In this document: positions 17,296 to 25,555 of the stretch, one piece after another
How the letters are laid out: each line of letters begins with the position of its first letter
How positions within the stretch are numbered: the first letter of the stretch is position 1
Assembly (NCBI GenBank): GCA_942493385.1
Contig: OW818699.1
Location: forward strand, 248,001-312,000
Source: UBA8389 sp942493385
Lineage (GTDB): Bacteria; Bacteroidota; Bacteroidia; Bacteroidales; UBA1402
Length of the DNA: 64,000 bases
Reading direction: 5' to 3'
The notes under the pieces: generated by a model
Database searches by the model: none
Told to the model about the DNA's origin: nothing
What the model saw: the letters and a program-made list of their open reading frames with translations, nothing else
Program-made: the position numbers and the translations under genes

Positions 17296-18312
17296 ATGAT
17301 GGAAACAAAAACATATACTCCCGCTGAATTTAAAAGTGACCAGGAAGTACGCTGGTGCCCAGGTTGCGGCGATTACGCCATTCTGAACAGCATTCAGAAG
17401 TCCATGGCCGAACTGGGTGTGGCACCGCACATGACCGCTGTCATTTCTGGTATTGGTTGTTCCAGCCGCCTGCCTTATTACATCAATTCCTACGGCATGC
17501 ATACCATTCACGGTCGCGCCGCTGCCATAGCCACAGGTGTGAAAACCGCCAACCCTGAATTGATGGTTTGGATGGTAACCGGTGACGGCGACTGTTTGGC
17601 CATCGGTGGAAACCATTTCATCCATGCCGTCCGTCGCAACGTGAACATCAACATCGTTCTAGTCAACAACGAAATCTACGGTTTGACCAAGGGTCAGTAT
17701 TCTCCAACTTCCAAAATGGGTTTCGTCTCCAAGACATCACCCTTCGGAACAGTCGAAGAACCCTTCCGTCCTGCACAGCTCACCTTCGGTGCGCGCGGCG
17801 ACTTCTTTGCACGCACACTCGACATCGATTTGAAGACTTCCCAGGAAGTCATGTTGGCTGCTGCCAGGCATCAAGGTTGCTCGGTGGTTGAAGCCCTTAC
17901 CAATTGTGTCATTTTCAACGACGGAACCCACAAAAGCCTTTCCGACAAGGACTTCCGCGCCGATCGCACCATTGTGCTTCGTCACGGTCAACCCATGATT
18001 TATGGAAAGAATCAGGATAAAGGCCTCATAATCGATGGCTTCGACCTAAAAGCTGTCGTAATAGGCGAGAACGGCATCACTGAAAAGGATATTTTGATTC
18101 ACGATGCTCATTGCGAAGACCGTACCCTGCATTTCAAACTTGGCAATATGACCGGACTCGATCTCCCGAAAGCGATGGGTGTGATCCGCGCTGTGGAGGG
18201 CTCCGTTTACGACCAAGCCGTCGAACAACAAATTACAGAAGCAAAAGCCAAATATCCCAACCGAAAGCTTGGTGATTTCCTGAAGACATTGGAGACTTGG
18301 GAAATTAATTAA
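17296..18312 (+). CDS. korB: 2-oxoacid:ferredoxin oxidoreductase beta subunit (KorB-like)
   Basis: The 338-residue subunit carries the thiamine-diphosphate/Mg site GDGDCLAIGGNHF (about 96) with the downstream NNEIYGLTKGQYSPTS, and the family N-terminus WCPGCGDYAIL (about 20). No extra ferredoxin-type cysteine cluster is present. The ATG directly abuts the korA stop (TAA-ATG), and a second ATG follows one codon later, so translation is coupled. Together they make the KorAB dimer. A strong terminator follows at 18336. Confidence 0.94.
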   Translation: MMETKTYTPAEFKSDQEVRWCPGCGDYAILNSIQKSMAELGVAPHMTAVISGIGCSSRLPYYINSYGMHTIHGRAAAIATGVKTANPELMVWMVTGDGDCLAIGGNHFIHAVRRNVNINIVLVNNEIYGLTKGQYSPTSKMGFVSKTSPFGTVEEPFRPAQLTFGARGDFFARTLDIDLKTSQEVMLAAARHQGCSVVEALTNCVIFNDGTHKSLSDKDFRADRTIVLRHGQPMIYGKNQDKGLIIDGFDLKAVVIGENGITEKDILIHDAHCEDRTLHFKLGNMTGLDLPKAMGVIRAVEGSVYDQAVEQQITEAKAKYPNRKLGDFLKTLETWEIN

Positions 18313-18335
18313 TTTGAACCAATATCGATTTAAAT

Positions 18336-18374
18336 AATGGGGACGATGCTAAACTTCGTCTCCATTTCTTTTAA
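18336..18374 (+). terminator. Intrinsic terminator of korAB
   Basis: AATGGGGACGA (18336-18346) pairs with TCGTCTCCATT (18356-18366) in an 11-bp stem with one G-U pair and a 9-nt loop, followed by TCTTTTAA. It separates korAB from the polysaccharide locus. Confidence 0.85.
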
Positions 18375-18375
18375 T

Positions 18376-18412
18376 AATTGTTGTCAAGAAGGACAATTTT
18401 TAAACCTTTTTG
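18376..18412 (+). promoter_or_regulatory. Possible promoter and inverted repeat upstream of the polysaccharide locus
   Basis: After the korAB terminator, TTG (18381-18383), 21 bp, then CCTTTTTG (18405-18412) weakly resemble the Bacteroidetes promoter. An inverted repeat, AATTGT (18376-18381) with ACAATT (18393-18398), overlaps the -33 part and could be an operator. A promoter somewhere in 18375-18430 is needed to express the export gene. Confidence 0.3.
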
Positions 18413-18439
18413 ACGTTTCTTCTTTTTATAAGGAGTACC

Positions 18440-18489
18440 GTTCGCCACACCCGGTATGGGAGTGACGAACCTTTTCACACACTATACCG
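18440..18489 (+). ncRNA. Possible pseudoknot-forming 5' leader of the polysaccharide locus
   Basis: GTTCG (18440-18444) pairs with CGAAC (18466-18470), CAC (18446-18448) with GTG (18462-18464), and CCC (18450-18452) with GGG (18458-18460), leaving the 5-nt loop GGTAT. The loop is fully complementary to ATACC at 18484-18488, 18 nt before the start codon, which would make an H-type pseudoknot. A competing hairpin TACCG (18436-18440) with CGGTA (18452-18456) is also possible. These mutually exclusive pairings suggest a regulatory leader. I recognise no known riboswitch class. Confidence 0.4.
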
Positions 18490-18505
18490 TTTAAACCAAC
18501 GTAAC

Positions 18506-20923
18506 ATGTCACAAAAAATTAAGTTCATCATCGGTTTTTTTGCCTTTTACATTTTTCTGGCTGGAACAAGCTTGGATGCTCAGACCTCAATGGATTTAAG
18601 CTCACCAACGAGCATCGATGTGAGTTCACTAAGTGACAAACAAATACAGTCCCTCATGCAACAAGCTTCTGCTCAAGGGATGTCTGTCGATCAGGCCATT
18701 CAGATTGCCAAATCCCGTGGGGCTACACAATCTCAGATTGATGATATCATGAAGCGAATTAACGGTTCAAAAACAGGAGCTGCAACAGGCCAAAAAGGAG
18801 AATATTCTGAAGGTCTCTACAGCTATGCAAAAGATTATTCCCAAAAGGAAGATGTTGTACTTTCCGAAAAAATCAAGCGCATTTTTGGGCATCAGCTTTT
18901 CAATTCAAAAAAATTATCGTTCGAACCATCTTTGAACATCCCTTTGTCAAACGATTATGTCTTGGGTGTCAATGACCAACTGACCATCAATGTTTCAGGT
19001 GCCAGTCAACAGACCTATCAACTTACTATTGACACGAATGGTTCGATCATTATTCCGAATATTGGACCTGTATCCTTGCTTGGCATGCAATTTGACGATG
19101 CCCGCAAACTGATTAAAAAACGCCTCACCAATATTTTTCGGGGCATGGCCGGCTCAAACCCCAACACTTGGGCCGATGTCAGCGTTTCTTCACTACACTC
19201 CATTAAAGTAAATGTGGTAGGCGAAGTCATGCTTCCTGGCACTTATACCTTGCCTGCTACTGCTTCTGCATTCAATGCATTGTATCTGTCTGGAGGCCCC
19301 AATGAAAACGGCTCTTTCCGCAACATCCGTGTCATCCGCGATAATAAGGTCATTAAAGTCATAGACGTATATGAATACCTCCTAAAGTCGGATGCCAGCA
19401 GTAATATCGCTTTACGTGATCAGGATGTTCTACTGATTCCGACCTACGAAAATAGAGTCGACATGGCTGGAAATTTCAAACGTCCTGGATTGTACGAGCT
19501 TAAGAAGGGCGAAACGATGGAAACACTGATGGATTATTCAGGTGGCTTTGCCAGCGATGCTTTCAAAGGTTCCGTTTCTGTCAGCAGAGTAAATGGCTCC
19601 CAAAAATCGATGGTTGATGTAAAATCCACTGATTTTTCCTCCTTCATGCCAGAAACTGGCGACTCCATCAATGCTGGCAAAATACTTGACCGGTATGAAA
19701 ACCGAGTTAGCATCAGTGGTGCGATCTTTCGACCTGGTCGCTATGCACTTACTTCAGGCATGAAGTTGTCAAACTTGATAGCTAGCGCACAAGGACTTCG
19801 CGAAGATGTTTATTCCAACCGTGGAATCATCTTCCGTCTGGGTCCCGATTTAACGCCCTCCTCACAGTCGTTTGTGGTGTCCGACGTTCAAAATGGCAGT
19901 AAAGATTATGATCTTCAACGCGAAGACTCCGTAGTCATTCAGGACAAATTCGCCATGCGTGAAAAACGTCATGTACGCATTTACGGTGAAGTACAAAAGA
20001 ATGGAGTATTTGAATACAACGAAAACATGTCCATCCGTGACCTTATCTTCTTGGCTGGCGGCCTCAAGGAAAGTGCCAGTGAGTCCTTTATCGAGATTTC
20101 CAGAAGGCACGATTTCGAAACAGCAGCTAAACCAACCGACAAATTGGTTGATCTTTTCACCCTGAAAGTGACTCGTGACTTAAAAGTGGTTGAGGACGAC
20201 AGCCGGTTCCTGCTTCAGCCATTTGATTACATTTATGTCCGGAAAGCGCCCTCGTATTTTGAGCAGAAAACAGTGACTATCGAAGGCGAAGTCTTGTACC
20301 CCGGCCCTTACAGCATTCAATCGAAAGATGAGCGAATTTCCGATTTGCTCAAAAGGTGCGGTGGCTTGAGCTCCCATGCGTATGTGAACGGAGCGACACT
20401 CTACCGCATGCCAGATAAAAATGCAGAAATGGATACAACCATCCTTTCCGATTTGGGTGTTGACTCCACCTCTATAAGGGCAGCCAAACATCTATTCAAT
20501 GGTCGAGTAGAACTTCAACTCGGCAAAATCCTTAAAAATTCGAACAGCGCTTTCAATTACCACCTCAAAGAAGGCGACAGAATCGTCATCCCTGAAATTT
20601 CTGAAGAAGTCCGTGTAGCCGGCGCCATCCTAAATCCAGTCGGACTGGCGTACGAACCCAATCACAGGGCCAATTACTATATTGATCGTGCCGGAGGTTT
20701 TTCAGAAAATGCCAACAAAAACAAGGTCTACGTCATCAACAGTGATGGTACCACCAAAGTGACCAAGTCATTTATCTTCTCTTCCTACCCGTCAGTTGGG
20801 CCTGGCAGCAAAATCATCGTTCCCGAAAAGGACATCAAATCAAAAATTGAGCCCTCCATGTGGTTGGCAATAGCCAGCACCTTTGCCTCAATAGCTGTAG
20901 CCATTGCTGCCATTTTACCATAA
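18506..20923 (+). CDS. SLBB-type polysaccharide export outer-membrane protein (Wza-like)
   Basis: The 805-residue product has a signal peptide ending near LDAQT, then a helical segment (about 45-95), a polysaccharide-export domain (about 148-230, YVLGVNDQLTINVSG). Six SLBB-type repeats follow, starting near 232, 315, 399, 487, 588 and 700, each with a (V/I)xGxxxxPG core. A C-terminal hydrophobic helix (about 782-803) may cross the outer membrane as in Wza. Unlike Wza there is no lipobox cysteine. It likely forms the export channel for the glycan made by the genes downstream. The in-frame ATG at 18410 was rejected because it would place a non-secretory extension before the signal peptide; ATG 18506 is used. 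Confidence 0.9.
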   Translation: MSQKIKFIIGFFAFYIFLAGTSLDAQTSMDLSSPTSIDVSSLSDKQIQSLMQQASAQGMSVDQAIQIAKSRGATQSQIDDIMKRINGSKTGAATGQKGEYSEGLYSYAKDYSQKEDVVLSEKIKRIFGHQLFNSKKLSFEPSLNIPLSNDYVLGVNDQLTINVSGASQQTYQLTIDTNGSIIIPNIGPVSLLGMQFDDARKLIKKRLTNIFRGMAGSNPNTWADVSVSSLHSIKVNVVGEVMLPGTYTLPATASAFNALYLSGGPNENGSFRNIRVIRDNKVIKVIDVYEYLLKSDASSNIALRDQDVLLIPTYENRVDMAGNFKRPGLYELKKGETMETLMDYSGGFASDAFKGSVSVSRVNGSQKSMVDVKSTDFSSFMPETGDSINAGKILDRYENRVSISGAIFRPGRYALTSGMKLSNLIASAQGLREDVYSNRGIIFRLGPDLTPSSQSFVVSDVQNGSKDYDLQREDSVVIQDKFAMREKRHVRIYGEVQKNGVFEYNENMSIRDLIFLAGGLKESASESFIEISRRHDFETAAKPTDKLVDLFTLKVTRDLKVVEDDSRFLLQPFDYIYVRKAPSYFEQKTVTIEGEVLYPGPYSIQSKDERISDLLKRCGGLSSHAYVNGATLYRMPDKNAEMDTTILSDLGVDSTSIRAAKHLFNGRVELQLGKILKNSNSAFNYHLKEGDRIVIPEISEEVRVAGAILNPVGLAYEPNHRANYYIDRAGGFSENANKNKVYVINSDGTTKVTKSFIFSSYPSVGPGSKIIVPEKDIKSKIEPSMWLAIASTFASIAVAIAAILP

Positions 20924-20949
20924 TTGTAAACGAGGAAAATAGTTGAATC

Positions 20950-22068
20950 ATGAGTGAACTACAAAAAAGCACTAAGCCCAACGTTCGGGGTAGCGAAATT
21001 GACATCTTTGAAATCATTAAAAAGCTCTGGGGAGAGCGGAAAATCATTTTCTGGAGTATCGGTATCAGTATTGTACTCGGACTTATTTTCGCATTCTCAT
21101 CTCCCAAACAATACAAGGTCGTCACTACGATGTTACCTCAAAGCGAAGAAGGTGGAGGTATGGGGAATTTTTCCTCACTGGCAGCGATAGCAGGTTTTGA
21201 TATTAATCTAAGTGACAATGGGTCGGATATCTCGCCCGTCATTTTCCCTCAAATAGTGGAGTCTGAACCATTTTTAATTGAGTTGATGCATGCGAATTAT
21301 ACATTCAAGCAAATGAATCGCCCAGTATCCTTGTTTGATTATTTGACAAAATATGAAAAACCTGGGATAATTGATATTGTCCGTAAGTATACGCTTGGCT
21401 TACCTGGATTGATTAAGGGACAATTGACCAAAAAAAGAGCTCCAGGAAAATCAATCAACGACGGACTCACACGGATGACAGAAGACGAATCAGCGATCGC
21501 CCAAATGCTTAAAGGATGTGTGACCCTAAACATGAACAAGAAGGAAGGTTACATGACATTGACTTGCGTTTTCGGAGAAGCCCTGCTTACGGCACAAGTT
21601 GCGAAGAAAGCTCAGGAAATGCTCCAGGAAAGGATTACAGCATATAAAACCCAGCGCGCAAACGACCAACTTTCTTTCTTTGAAAAGCGCTTCAACGAGA
21701 AAAAAGTGGAATACATGCACATTCAAAATCAGTTGGCAAACTACAAAGACAGAAATTTGTTTGTGACTTCTGCTGTTGGGAACAGTCAAGAAACCCGGCT
21801 GCAGGGTGATTACAATCTGGCATACTCTGTATACTCCGAATTGGCCAAGCAATTGGAGAATGCTAAAATAAAAGTTAAACGGGTAACTCCAGTCTATGTA
21901 ATCATCAGGCCCGTTGTCGTTCCTATTGAGCCCTTTGCACCCAGAAAAACCATGATTTTGACGGTCTTTCTCATTCTTGGTGCAGCTTTGGGATGTATAG
22001 TTATCTTTGTGAAACTTTACTTGGCATCTGCAAAAAAACAGAAATCGGAAGAATCAGTGCCAGAATGA
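20950..22068 (+). CDS. Wzz-like polysaccharide chain-length protein
   Basis: The 372-residue protein has the Wzz topology: an N-terminal cytoplasmic stretch with EIDIFEIIKKLWGERK, a first membrane helix (about 33-51), a long periplasmic helical region (about 55-335) and a second membrane helix (about 343-363) preceded by the proline-rich VVVPIEPFAPRK. It controls glycan chain length together with the polymerase. No tyrosine-kinase domain is fused, and none is encoded nearby. The stop overlaps the flippase start by 4 nt (ATGA). Confidence 0.88.
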   Translation: MSELQKSTKPNVRGSEIDIFEIIKKLWGERKIIFWSIGISIVLGLIFAFSSPKQYKVVTTMLPQSEEGGGMGNFSSLAAIAGFDINLSDNGSDISPVIFPQIVESEPFLIELMHANYTFKQMNRPVSLFDYLTKYEKPGIIDIVRKYTLGLPGLIKGQLTKKRAPGKSINDGLTRMTEDESAIAQMLKGCVTLNMNKKEGYMTLTCVFGEALLTAQVAKKAQEMLQERITAYKTQRANDQLSFFEKRFNEKKVEYMHIQNQLANYKDRNLFVTSAVGNSQETRLQGDYNLAYSVYSELAKQLENAKIKVKRVTPVYVIIRPVVVPIEPFAPRKTMILTVFLILGAALGCIVIFVKLYLASAKKQKSEESVPE

Positions 22069-23552
22069 ATTCGACGCATAAAAAAATCACGATAAATGCA
22101 TCTTCTGCAATCATTCAGGTTGTATTTACCGCATTCCTTTATTTTTTTCTGTATAAGTATTTATTGGACTCACTGGGCGTAAAATTACTCGGAGTCTGGT
22201 CTTTGATACTCTCTTTTTCTTCCATTGCTAACATGGCCAATCTTGGATTGACATCTGGGTTGGTCAAATTTGTGGCTGAATACATTGCCGAAAACAATAC
22301 CCAAAAAATTGGAAAGCTGATACTTACATCGCTAATTTCGCTGGCAGTCTTGTTCGCATTCGTTTGTCTTGCATTGCTACTGGGTGGCAGATACTTCCTT
22401 CATTTCTTCATTGAAAAACAATTCCTCACCATCGCCTTTACGATTTTGCCTTGGTCGCTGGCAAGTCTTTCAATCAGTGCAGTGTCAGGCGTGTTTACCT
22501 CTGTTTTGGAGGGCTATCAGAAGAATTACCTCCGCAATTTCATCTATGTCTTTTCTGGAATCCTCATGTTTGGGACGACCCTCCTACTAACACCTGAGTA
22601 TGGATTAGAAGGTGTTGCAATGGCACAATTGATACAGGCATTTTTTGTGATGCTGTCCGCGGCATTTCTGGTGATAAAAATAAGCCCTTCAAACCGTATA
22701 ACTGGATGGAAATGGTGTTCTGCCACCTTTAAGGAGATATTCAATTACGGTTATAAATTCCAAGCGGTATCCATTTGTCAATTGTTGTACGAACCCACCA
22801 CAAAGCTGTTACTAAGCAAATTTGGAGGATTGACGCTACTAGGTCATTATGAAATGGCAAGTAGATTGATCAATCAATTCCGAGCACTGCTAATCAATGC
22901 CAATCAAGTAGTCATCCCCGTTGTCGCCGAAACAGCCAAAACCAAATCGAAAGAGGATTCAAAGCTTTTTTACATCAATATGAGCAGGATCATGGCTTTG
23001 TTTACCATTCCAATGACAACTGCCCTCATCGTTTTAACTCCATTCATAAGTGTCATATGGATAGGTGAGAATAGTCTGAACTTCTGCTTTTCCATGTATG
23101 TGCTTGCCATCTCCTCCATGTTTAATATACTTTGCGGTCCTTCCTATTTCAGTAGTTTGGGAGAAGGCCGATTGAGCTTGCTAGTTGTGGTCCATGCTTT
23201 AATGGCGATCCTGAATCTTGCTCTAGGTTTTCTTCTAGGACTTTTCTTAGGAGGATATGGCAATATTTTGGGTTGGGGATCAGCATTGATCATTGGTTCC
23301 ATTGTTTTGGTAGTCAACTACAACAAAACCAAAAATACAAATTTGAAGGAGATCTACGGTAAAAACGAAAACGCTCTTGTTCTAATTAGCCTTTTGATAG
23401 TGGGAATAAACATTGGGGGCTATTCCACTATTCCAATTGGAGGTAGTATAACTTTATTAACGTTGATAAGCATTCCCCTTTTGCTCGCATTTATCCCCGT
23501 TTTGTTAAAAAACAATTTCATTAAGTCAAAACTGATGAAAACCAATAAGTAG
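22065..23552 (+). CDS. Wzx-like polysaccharide flippase
   Basis: The 495-residue protein has about 12-14 hydrophobic segments and resembles MATE/Wzx-type lipid-linked oligosaccharide transporters (GLTSGLVKFVAEYIAENN, YEMASRLINQFRALLINANQ). It would move the lipid-linked repeat unit across the inner membrane. The ATG at 22065 overlaps the Wzz stop; an in-frame ATG at 21993 lies inside the Wzz coding region and lacks a fitting N-terminus. With Wzz and the EpsG/Wzy-like protein downstream it defines a Wzx/Wzy-dependent pathway. Confidence 0.88.
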   Translation: MNSTHKKITINASSAIIQVVFTAFLYFFLYKYLLDSLGVKLLGVWSLILSFSSIANMANLGLTSGLVKFVAEYIAENNTQKIGKLILTSLISLAVLFAFVCLALLLGGRYFLHFFIEKQFLTIAFTILPWSLASLSISAVSGVFTSVLEGYQKNYLRNFIYVFSGILMFGTTLLLTPEYGLEGVAMAQLIQAFFVMLSAAFLVIKISPSNRITGWKWCSATFKEIFNYGYKFQAVSICQLLYEPTTKLLLSKFGGLTLLGHYEMASRLINQFRALLINANQVVIPVVAETAKTKSKEDSKLFYINMSRIMALFTIPMTTALIVLTPFISVIWIGENSLNFCFSMYVLAISSMFNILCGPSYFSSLGEGRLSLLVVVHALMAILNLALGFLLGLFLGGYGNILGWGSALIIGSIVLVVNYNKTKNTNLKEIYGKNENALVLISLLIVGINIGGYSTIPIGGSITLLTLISIPLLLAFIPVLLKNNFIKSKLMKTNK

Positions 23553-23557
23553 AAATC

Positions 23558-24232
23558 ATGGATCGATCGTATTTGCAGAACCCTATGTCAACCTACTTCC
23601 AATGGATGAAGACCAAACTCACCTACCAATGGAAATATAGGGCAGGTCATCTGAGAATCGGGTATATGAGTTCCATACGGAATGTAAAATTTGGCCGTTA
23701 CAATTGGACAGGAGAAAGGGTTCATATAGAGAATTCTACCATCGGAGATTTTACTTACTTTTCCAATAATTGTGTCATACTTGAAGCAAGCATCGGAAAG
23801 TTTTGTTCATTTGGACCAAACATTCTTGTCGCGCCCGGCAAACATCCCACAAGAAAGTTTGTCAGTACACATCCAGCCTTATTCTCCAATCCAACTTATT
23901 GTCTTAAGAATTTTTTCGATAAAGACCACCACAACCCAGACAGGCACGTGATCATAGGCAATGATGTTTGGATATGTGCTAATGTCGTCATCGCAGATGG
24001 AGTGAAAATCGGAGATGGTGTAGTTGTCGGTGCTAATTCTGTCGTGACAAAAGATATTGAACCATACAGCATTGTGGGAGGCATACCTGCCAAGTTTATA
24101 AGAAAACGTTTTGATCAAGAAAGTGTGGACATTCTTTTAAAAACAAAATGGTGGGATAAAGATCTTTCTTGGATCGAAAAACATAAAGAAAATTTTCTCG
24201 ATATAAACACATTTATCAAAATGGACCTATAA
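23558..24232 (+). CDS. Hexapeptide-repeat acyltransferase (CatB-like)
   Basis: The 224-residue protein is a left-handed beta-helix acyltransferase. It has hexapeptide turns such as IGDFTY, IGKFCSFGPN, IGNDVWICANVVIADGV and IGDGVVVGANSVVTKDI, then IPAKFIRKRF. It resembles the CatB/xenobiotic O-acetyltransferase subgroup, including the loop with KHPTRKFVSTHPALF. In this locus it most likely acetylates a sugar of the repeat unit. It is the first of three consecutive hexapeptide acyltransferases; the next gene starts 2 nt after its stop. Confidence 0.88.
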   Translation: MDRSYLQNPMSTYFQWMKTKLTYQWKYRAGHLRIGYMSSIRNVKFGRYNWTGERVHIENSTIGDFTYFSNNCVILEASIGKFCSFGPNILVAPGKHPTRKFVSTHPALFSNPTYCLKNFFDKDHHNPDRHVIIGNDVWICANVVIADGVKIGDGVVVGANSVVTKDIEPYSIVGGIPAKFIRKRFDQESVDILLKTKWWDKDLSWIEKHKENFLDINTFIKMDL

Positions 24233-24234
24233 CG

Positions 24235-24930
24235 ATGGGAAAAACCAAAAAAGCAAACATTTGGAGTGAACGACTTCGATTCTTGTTTAGGATCAGCCTT
24301 AAGACCATTTACTTCAATTTTAAATATTTACCCTTTTCTCAAGCACTTCACATGCCTTTTCTTATTTCCAAGAAAGTCTATTTCAAAAGAACATATGGAA
24401 GCGTCATTTTGGAACAACCAGCTAGATTCGGACTAATACAAATTGGTTTTGGGGATGTTGGCATTTTTGATTACCGTTATTCACGAACCATTTGGGATGT
24501 TTCAGGCTCCGTGGTCTTTAAGGGCAAAACAAGACTTGGGCATGGAACCAAAATTGCAGTTGGCGAGCATGGGACGTTGCTTTTTGGGCATAATTTTACA
24601 ATTACAGGGCAGTCATCCATTGTTGCATTCCATCACGTTTCTTTTGGGGATGAGTGTTTATTATCTTGGGATACACTCATTATGGACACCGATTTACACA
24701 ACATCAAGGACATAAATGGAACCGTAGTCAATTCGGACAGCCCTGTTAAGGTAGGGAATCACGTTTGGATAGGGTGTCGTTGTCTGATATTAAAAGGTAC
24801 CGTTATTCCAGACAACTGCATCATCGGTGCCAATTCTCATTTGCATAAACCCTTGGAAAAAGAGAATGGAGTTTATGCTGGCAATCCAGCAAGGTTGATT
24901 TCTGAAGACAAAACATGGGAAAATGGATGA
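24235..24930 (+). CDS. Hexapeptide-repeat acyltransferase
   Basis: The 231-residue protein shows imperfect hexapeptide repeats in its second half (VGNHVWIGCRCLILKGTVIPDNCIIGANSHLHKP) and the C-terminal GNPARLIS typical of maltose/serine-type O-acetyltransferases. The catalytic-type histidine may lie in DTDLHN. The first ~70 residues are less regular and carry a hydrophobic stretch. The acceptor is probably a glycan sugar. Its stop lies 8 nt beyond the start of the next acyltransferase gene, consistent with coupling. Confidence 0.85.
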   Translation: MGKTKKANIWSERLRFLFRISLKTIYFNFKYLPFSQALHMPFLISKKVYFKRTYGSVILEQPARFGLIQIGFGDVGIFDYRYSRTIWDVSGSVVFKGKTRLGHGTKIAVGEHGTLLFGHNFTITGQSSIVAFHHVSFGDECLLSWDTLIMDTDLHNIKDINGTVVNSDSPVKVGNHVWIGCRCLILKGTVIPDNCIIGANSHLHKPLEKENGVYAGNPARLISEDKTWENG

Positions 24931-25555
24931 TATTATGGACTATTCGCAACGCAAACAAAAAATAAAAGCTATGCTTCATGCCTTGAAAACAAGGTTTTGG
25001 TATCGCATATTTCTACGCAAATGTGGAAAAAGTACTATTGTCATGCCACCTTTTTATCTTTCTTTAAAAGAAATGGCACTTGGAGATCATGTACTCATTT
25101 ACGACCATGCACGTATCGAAGCCGTTTGTAGTTATGAAGGGCAGTCGTTCCAACCTAGGATTGTCTTTCACGATCATGTTCAAATTCAACAAAATCTTCA
25201 TATGACGTGTGCCTCCCATATTGAATTGGGGCGTTTTACTTCTTTGGGGGCAAATGTCACTATTACAGATATTCATCATCCCTATGAGGATATAAATCTT
25301 CCTATTGAGAAACAACCAATCCAAACTCGTGAGGTTATAATTGGTGAAGAATGTAAGATATACAACAATGCTGTAATTCTGCCAGGCACCATATTGGGGA
25401 AGCATTGCACCGTAGGAGCTAACAGTGTTGTTAGTGGAACATTTCCTGATTTCTCAGTTATCGTGGGTGCACCGGCAAAAGTTGTTAAACGTTATTCCAT
25501 CACTAATCAATCGTGGTTAAAAACCGACCACGTTGGAAATTTCTTGAACCAATGA
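24923..25555 (+). CDS. Hexapeptide-repeat acyltransferase
   Basis: The 210-residue protein has left-handed-helix repeats (IGEECKIYNNAVILPGTILGKHCTVGANSVV, read in hexads) and the family end VGAPAKVVKRY. The likely catalytic histidines are in ITDIHHPYED. It resembles WbbJ/LacA-like O-acetyltransferases of glycan loci. ATG 24923 overlaps the previous gene by 8 nt; ATG 24935 is an alternative start. Its stop overlaps the next start (ATGA). The acceptor is unknown. Confidence 0.87.
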   Translation: MDDIMDYSQRKQKIKAMLHALKTRFWYRIFLRKCGKSTIVMPPFYLSLKEMALGDHVLIYDHARIEAVCSYEGQSFQPRIVFHDHVQIQQNLHMTCASHIELGRFTSLGANVTITDIHHPYEDINLPIEKQPIQTREVIIGEECKIYNNAVILPGTILGKHCTVGANSVVSGTFPDFSVIVGAPAKVVKRYSITNQSWLKTDHVGNFLNQ

